Origin: Scleroderma bovista
Lineage: Eukaryota > Basidiomycota > Agaricomycetes > Boletales > Sclerodermataceae
Reading direction: 5' to 3'
Assembly (NCBI GenBank): GCA_037178675.1
Contig: JAYMGJ010000067.1
Location: 90,934-154,933, forward strand
DNA length: 64,000 nucleotides
The notes beneath the pieces were generated by a model. That model was not told the DNA's origin. It ran no database searches and saw nothing but the letters and a program-made list of their open reading frames with translations. Below, one piece after another: positions 59,480 to 64,000 of the stretch; positions within the stretch are counted from its first letter, which is position 1; every line of letters starts with the position of its first letter. Both the position numbers and the translations under genes were made by a program.

Positions 59480-61087
59480 ATGGCAAAGTCCAAGATACAA
59501 CCTGCTGGTAGCTCTACTCCGGTGGTCCATGTAACATGGCAGGCATTCAAATCAAGGAGGGGATCTATTGATAAGATGGTGAAGGCAACTCCCCGAAAGA
59601 AGGCCCGTCATGGAAAAGCTCCTTCGAATGACACTCCAACCCAGTCAGCATCTATAGGATTAGAACAATCCCAACTGTTTCCAGATGATGGCCAGCCATA
59701 CCTTTCCATGGATGATCTTCCACCCCGAAAGAGAACAGGTGTGTCAAAGAATCAGGTGTGTGATTTATTCCGATCCTGCACTTGCCATGTCCTCCTGAAG
59801 GCATAATAGGACAGTTACTTATTGGCATGGTTGCCATACAAGCAGAGGTACCTCCAGGTCCTTCTGGACATGGAGGCACCCCCTGACCCAAGGGTCTGCA
59901 TGTTGTGTCAAGGAGATGGCATGTACAGATGTGCCGAATGCATTCACCGGCCCTTGCTCTGCAGTTCCTGTTGCAGAAAGGAACACAAGTTGCGGCCCTT
60001 CCACCCGGTGGACCAATGGAATGGTACATTCTTTGAGGAATCATTGTTACGACTGGTGAGTCACGAATTCTACTTGGCATACAGCAACAACTCATTTAGA
60101 AGGCTGGGTTGGTGGTACACCTCGGCCATGGTGGGGATCCGTGTCCGAATGGCAGGATGGATGGTGAGGACATTGCTGGTGATGTTGAGGATGAATGGGA
60201 GGATATTCAGGACCAACCAAGACCCCATCATCTTTCTGGAGGAACGGACAGGTCTTGCCTAACTGTAGTGCATACATCTGGGGTACATTTTTGCGATGTG
60301 AGGTATTGTAACTGTCCAGATGCAGGAGCTTCACATCTGCAGTTGGTCAAAGCAGGACTCTTCCTGGCAACTACAAAGGAACCTAGGACTGTATTTACCT
60401 TCCAAGTATTGGATGACTTCATTATGGATAATGTGGAGTGCGGCACCTCTGGCATAATTATTACAGCAAGCTTTGGCAAGTCACATCCAATGCATTTCCC
60501 GGCCTTGTACCGGTGAGTTCAAAGGATGATATTAAGGACCCGATGACACCACCAACACTGATCCAAGAACAGATACAGAGAGCTACTCAGGGTGTCGAGG
60601 ATGTGGAGGCTGTTAAAGTTGTTGAAATGGCAAGGTTTTCATCCAGGGTCTCCTGATCCCAAGAGGGGGGAATTGGTGTTGTTCTGTCCGGCATGCCCAC
60701 AACCAGGAGTAAACATTCCATCCAGTGAAAATGTAGACCTCTTGGAGTAAGTAATGTTTTATTTTTACTTGTACTTATTGAGCAGCTGAACAATATAGGT
60801 GGAAATATTCTAGGACCATCGTGATGGATGGAAACTTCAAGGCCGAGCATATGCGGCCAAAGAATTCAGCTAATGAAGTTTGGCTCATGGACGGAATGGG
60901 ATTCATGGTTACAATGCCGCAATATAAGGATTATCTGGCCGGAACATTGAACCGGGTCGAGGTTTGTGATTGCACATGTTTACAATACAGTTCAGCATTG
61001 TAATGGAATTCACAGAAATCTGACTGTAGCAACTATCGAGCAGTAAACCAGGCAAATGCTAAAAGAAGAGCCCATGCACCTACTTAG
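59480..61087 (+). pseudogene. KDZ transposase, N-terminal part with CxC2-like cluster, truncated
   Basis: Exons 59480-59755, 59810-60055, 60100-60512, 60568-60746, 60799-60961 and 61016-61087. It begins MAKSKIQPAGSS, with DLPPRKRTG before the first splice. The cysteine cluster CMLCQGDGMYRCAEC, LLCSSCCRKEHKLRPFH then WNGTFFEE is the CxC2-type zinc module found ahead of KDZ transposases. KAGLVVHLGHGGDPCP, HTSGVHFCDVRYCNCP and RYRELLRVSRMWR follow. The transposase core begins with LFCPACPQPGVN and RTIVMDGNFKAEHM, which carries the first catalytic Asp, and then NYRAVNQANAKRR. A one-base frameshift lies at about 60454. The frame ends at 61085, so the C-terminal half to two thirds is absent. Confidence 0.8.
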
Positions 61088-63135
61088 GCCGTCTTACACG
61101 GCCACCCCAGGGTGAAAATCGGCTGAGTATGATGGGCCAGCGGACAGAGGGCCCTGGATGAGTTGTTATCGGTTTGTACAGGTTGGCTAGCTACAAGGAT
61201 ATTGTTGCAATGTGTGAGGATGGGCTAGGGTGTCAATTAAGGGGAGGGTATATAGATCAAATTAAATATTATCATGGAATCATACGAATGAGCCCTGAAA
61301 AGATTGTGCCGCATATTAATGGGGGGTACATAATGTGTTATCACCATATCAGTGGGTTGGACCCAGACATTGCTATCATCCATGGTAATTGATGGGCCCA
61401 TATTGCATTGTAATCAAAGCATATAGCAAAGCTGTATAGAATCAGCACAAAGCAGGGCATACCGCTAGGCATGCAGGACCGCGGAAAAGGAAACACCCGC
61501 TGGCTTTTTGTAGTAAATGGAAAAAGGGAATACTTAATGGGATGGAAACTGTTGTTGGTGATACTACAAAGCACCATGAGGGGGGGGGAATAAATAGGAT
61601 GGGATCCGCGGATGCTACATATCCACGGTTTGTTTGGTTGGTACACCACAAGAGATAGGAAAGGAAATGAGGTAGCATAACAACTAGAGCAGGACCTTGT
61701 GGGTGACATACCGCGGTATACTAATAAGAATGATGGAATGCTACAGCAGGTGTGAAGACGCACATCAAGAGCAATTAAATACAGTATCCTGTTAGATATA
61801 TTAGTATATCACCCGCGGGAACAAATTACCAGCGGATACACGATATTGCTAGAGAGGTAACCCAGCATACAAGTGCTAGGTAGTACGGTGCCAAAGGTAA
61901 ATTTGCCTAGAATGAAATCCGGGTGCGAATGAGTTCATCACCACGGGTGCAGCGGGTAGATACAGGGAATGGGTGCCAATGATTACTAGTGATTATGTTC
62001 CCTACTGGTAGCACAGGAGAATGGTACCGCGGCGGCGAAGTATACTAATCAGCAGTCATTAACACTTATTGAAATTTATTAGATTATGGTGAAATTAACA
62101 AAGTGTAAGGTTTTGAAGGTAATTAGTCAGTGGGATGTTGCTGAACACACGAGCTGCGCAGTATGTGACTGAACCCGCGGTCATTTCAGCAGGCACAACT
62201 GAAACACCCACACAAGAATACATTATGTTCAAAATAGCATAGTAAGAATGTGTAGAGAAACATTAATATATAGATCAGGACACATTAAATATGAACCAAG
62301 CCATGGTTGCCTCAAGGCTTAGAACCCGCGGTGAATTAGTTTTCAGAGGCCTTAGAAAGACAATGCAGGTACTTCCTGGAAATTAACCGATTATATGGAG
62401 GTGTGGATAACAAGTGGATGATACTATATACACTATCTACTAGGATAACAGTACCAATCAAAGAGAAGAGGGATACCACAAACAGCATGCTATGCTGCAA
62501 AATGATTGGGTAGAAACTTATGCTAGATGAAAACAACAGATAAATATACAATAACTTAATATGGCGTGGGAACTGACAATGGATTGGTCGGATTGGGTTG
62601 GGCAGTGCCAGGTACCGCGGTCAATTCAATTGCATATAGCTACTGCTGTTCTGCTGGTAGGATGCTAGTTGAGGAACTACATAAAATAGACCGTGGTGAC
62701 GGTGGGTAGATACAACCTTATCCGATCACCATATCAGTGTTTATTCAGATCATGGTAGTACCCGCAAAAAATGGGGTGTACACTAGTTTAATTAATATAG
62801 AAAAAACATAGAGACATGGTCTACAAAAATATAAATTACACTGTGAAGAACAGGGGTTCACAAAGAGTTTCATATTCAAATACCTAGCCTGCTGAATGTT
62901 CAAAAGCCGCGGTTAGCCTCATTTGACATGGAATTAATTAAATTAATCACACCGGGTACATTAAATCACTATTGAAAGACACAAATTATATATTCAAAGA
63001 ATGCATGCATGACATTCCAGTACTCCAATGACACAAGTAAGTAGAAGACTTGCATAAAGGGAAAAAAGAAAAATTGTTTGGGTGTACAAAAAGAATAGTC
63101 CAAGAGGGAAACGTACAAAAAATGTAAGTAACAAA
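61088..63135. other. AT-rich region with scattered CCGCGG palindromes
   Basis: No gene is supported over 2 kb. The region is AT-rich and poor in CpG except for repeated CCGCGG hexamers, at 61479, 61606, 61711, 61813, 62027, 62175, 62326, 62615 and 62907, often flanked as ACCGCGGT or CCCGCGGT. Single-mutation relatives (CCACGG, CCGTGG) also occur. The hexamers continue into the next gene. They may be subterminal binding sites of a DNA transposon; see findings. Confidence 0.6.
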
Positions 63136-64000
63136 TCATGCGGTTGTATCCATTTGGGTATCCACCCCATCACCTACCGATCCTTCGACAATACCCGCGG
63201 GACCCGGTGCCAACACATCCGGTGATGTGACCACAATGGTGGGAGGGGGGACAGCGGGAGTATCCACGACCATTGTGGCATCTGAGGCATTTGTCGGAAG
63301 AGGGCGGGGGGGTGGTGCGTAGTCTTCATCAACACCGGAGTCCACCGACCGCGGCGAGTGTGCATCCCCGGTGGGCAACCACAGAGTCACCAGCAGGTCA
63401 GTTGGCACATCGATTGGATGGGGATCTGCGACTGAGGAATCCTGGCCCTCCAGCAACGCAGGTGCTGTAGATGGAGACTGACCTGGCACCTGGTTGTCGG
63501 GCATATCGGCGGTGGTGTGGAAGGTGAGGCCAGCAGATGCAGGGACCGAGGAAGGTGAAATGGGACCTGGATCGGATGCAGGACCGTCCACAGGTGTGGA
63601 TGTTTGCACAGCAGCAGTGGGCAATGGCGTTGGAGGGGCAGCGAGCGTACTTGATCGCAAATCTTCCACCAGCTGACGAAGGGTGTCCATTTCCAGCTCC
63701 TGGGCGTTGAGTCTTCGATTAACATCGCCCAAATCCTCTTTCAACTGCGAGCATTCGCTGCAGGCACTCGTTGTCGCAGTGGTCGCATGCTCGCTCCATT
63801 CCGCACTTGTGCCGCGGTCGCGGGATTTTGACAGCCATTTCGGTCGGACTATAACCACTCCATCAAATTCTGTTTAGACTTTCAGAAGAACACAAAAAGG
63901 AAATATAATCACTCACTTTCACGCCTGCCCCTTGATGGCCCAGGTGTAGGAGGGCGGGGTGCAGACCGGGGATGTGGGGTATCATCCGCGGGAATGGGAC
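63136..64000 (-). CDS. Gene A paralogue: coiled-coil C-terminal part (partial)
   Basis: The gene enters from the right edge on the minus strand. An exon ending PGPSRGRRE (64000 to about 63918) joins over an intron to FDGVVIVRPKWLSKSRDRGT. The coiled coil CSQLKEDLGDVNRRLNAQEL and a long Pro/Ser/Thr-rich acidic tail run to the stop at 63136. The segment FDGVVIVRPKWLSKSR aligns with FDGVLINTPAWLGKTSR of gene A, directly after the equivalent intron and before an equivalent coiled coil. It is therefore a diverged paralogue in opposite orientation. The cysteine cluster, if present, lies beyond the window. The visible frame has no stop. Confidence 0.6.

Noticed and set aside
61341..61763. Minus-strand 140-aa frame in the AT-rich region
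   Set aside because: It is hydrophobic by composition only, lies in the CCGCGG-bearing repeat-like DNA, and has no family resemblance.

Overview
The window is nuclear DNA of a filamentous basidiomycete, almost certainly an Agaricomycete (mushroom-forming fungus). Genes are dense and on both strands. They are cut by many 43-80 nt GT-AG introns, with a few GC-AG introns and micro-exons. Product types are typical of the class: a subfamily-C-like GH45 endoglucanase, a short Cys-rich metallothionein, a hom1-like homeodomain protein, and KDZ and Helitron transposons. The genus cannot be read from the sequence. Exon borders below were chosen by hand from splice signals, reading-frame closure and family similarity recalled from memory; nothing was searched.

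Positions 1-37,088 are a gene-rich euchromatic block. In order: the end of cytosolic isoleucyl-tRNA synthetase, SNU23 (-), ERD1 (+), formate dehydrogenase (+), a 36-residue metallothionein (-), GCN5 (-), a GH45 endoglucanase (+), RNase P/MRP subunit RPP21 (-), tRNA-Tyr (+), HEM2 (-), WEE1 (+), a homeodomain factor (+), a hypothetical gene (+), a RING/TRAF-type zinc-finger protein (-), a Bin3/MePCE RNA methyltransferase (-), a BAG-domain cochaperone (+), FIT2/SCS3 (+), CDC1/TED1 phosphoesterase (-), an ER cyclophilin (-), DBP7 (+) and AFG2/DRG1 (-). These are mostly housekeeping genes with very short spacers: 34 bp between the HEM2 and WEE1 start codons, and 0 bp between two convergent stop codons at 21,824/21,825. 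They form no operon-like pathway. Shared themes are ribosome and RNA biogenesis (DBP7, AFG2, SNU23, RPP21, MePCE) and ER/lipid/GPI biology (ERD1, FIT2, CDC1, cyclophilin).

Positions 37,089 to the right end are a transposon-rich island. It holds an AT-rich stretch, a 34-copy 17-bp GC-rich minisatellite inside a long imperfect inverted repeat, a decayed pogo-like transposase, 218-bp and ~290-bp tandem repeats, and a broken DUF6698-like gene. Next comes a nested stack: a Ty3-type gag is cut by a Helitron end, and the Helitron helicase is split by a short copia-type element. That element has two 163-bp LTRs, a perfect 5-bp target duplication and only a gag gene.

From about 52.3 kb to the right edge is the most unusual part. 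A KDZ transposase fragment with its CxC2-like cysteine cluster is surrounded by three other multi-exon genes of unknown function. A second, inverted paralogue of the first of these lies at the right edge. Between the KDZ fragment and that paralogue is an AT-rich stretch with many CCGCGG palindromes. This looks like a multi-gene KDZ-associated mobile cassette. Decay across the island is biased to CpG transitions and TGA stops, as expected of methylated DNA.
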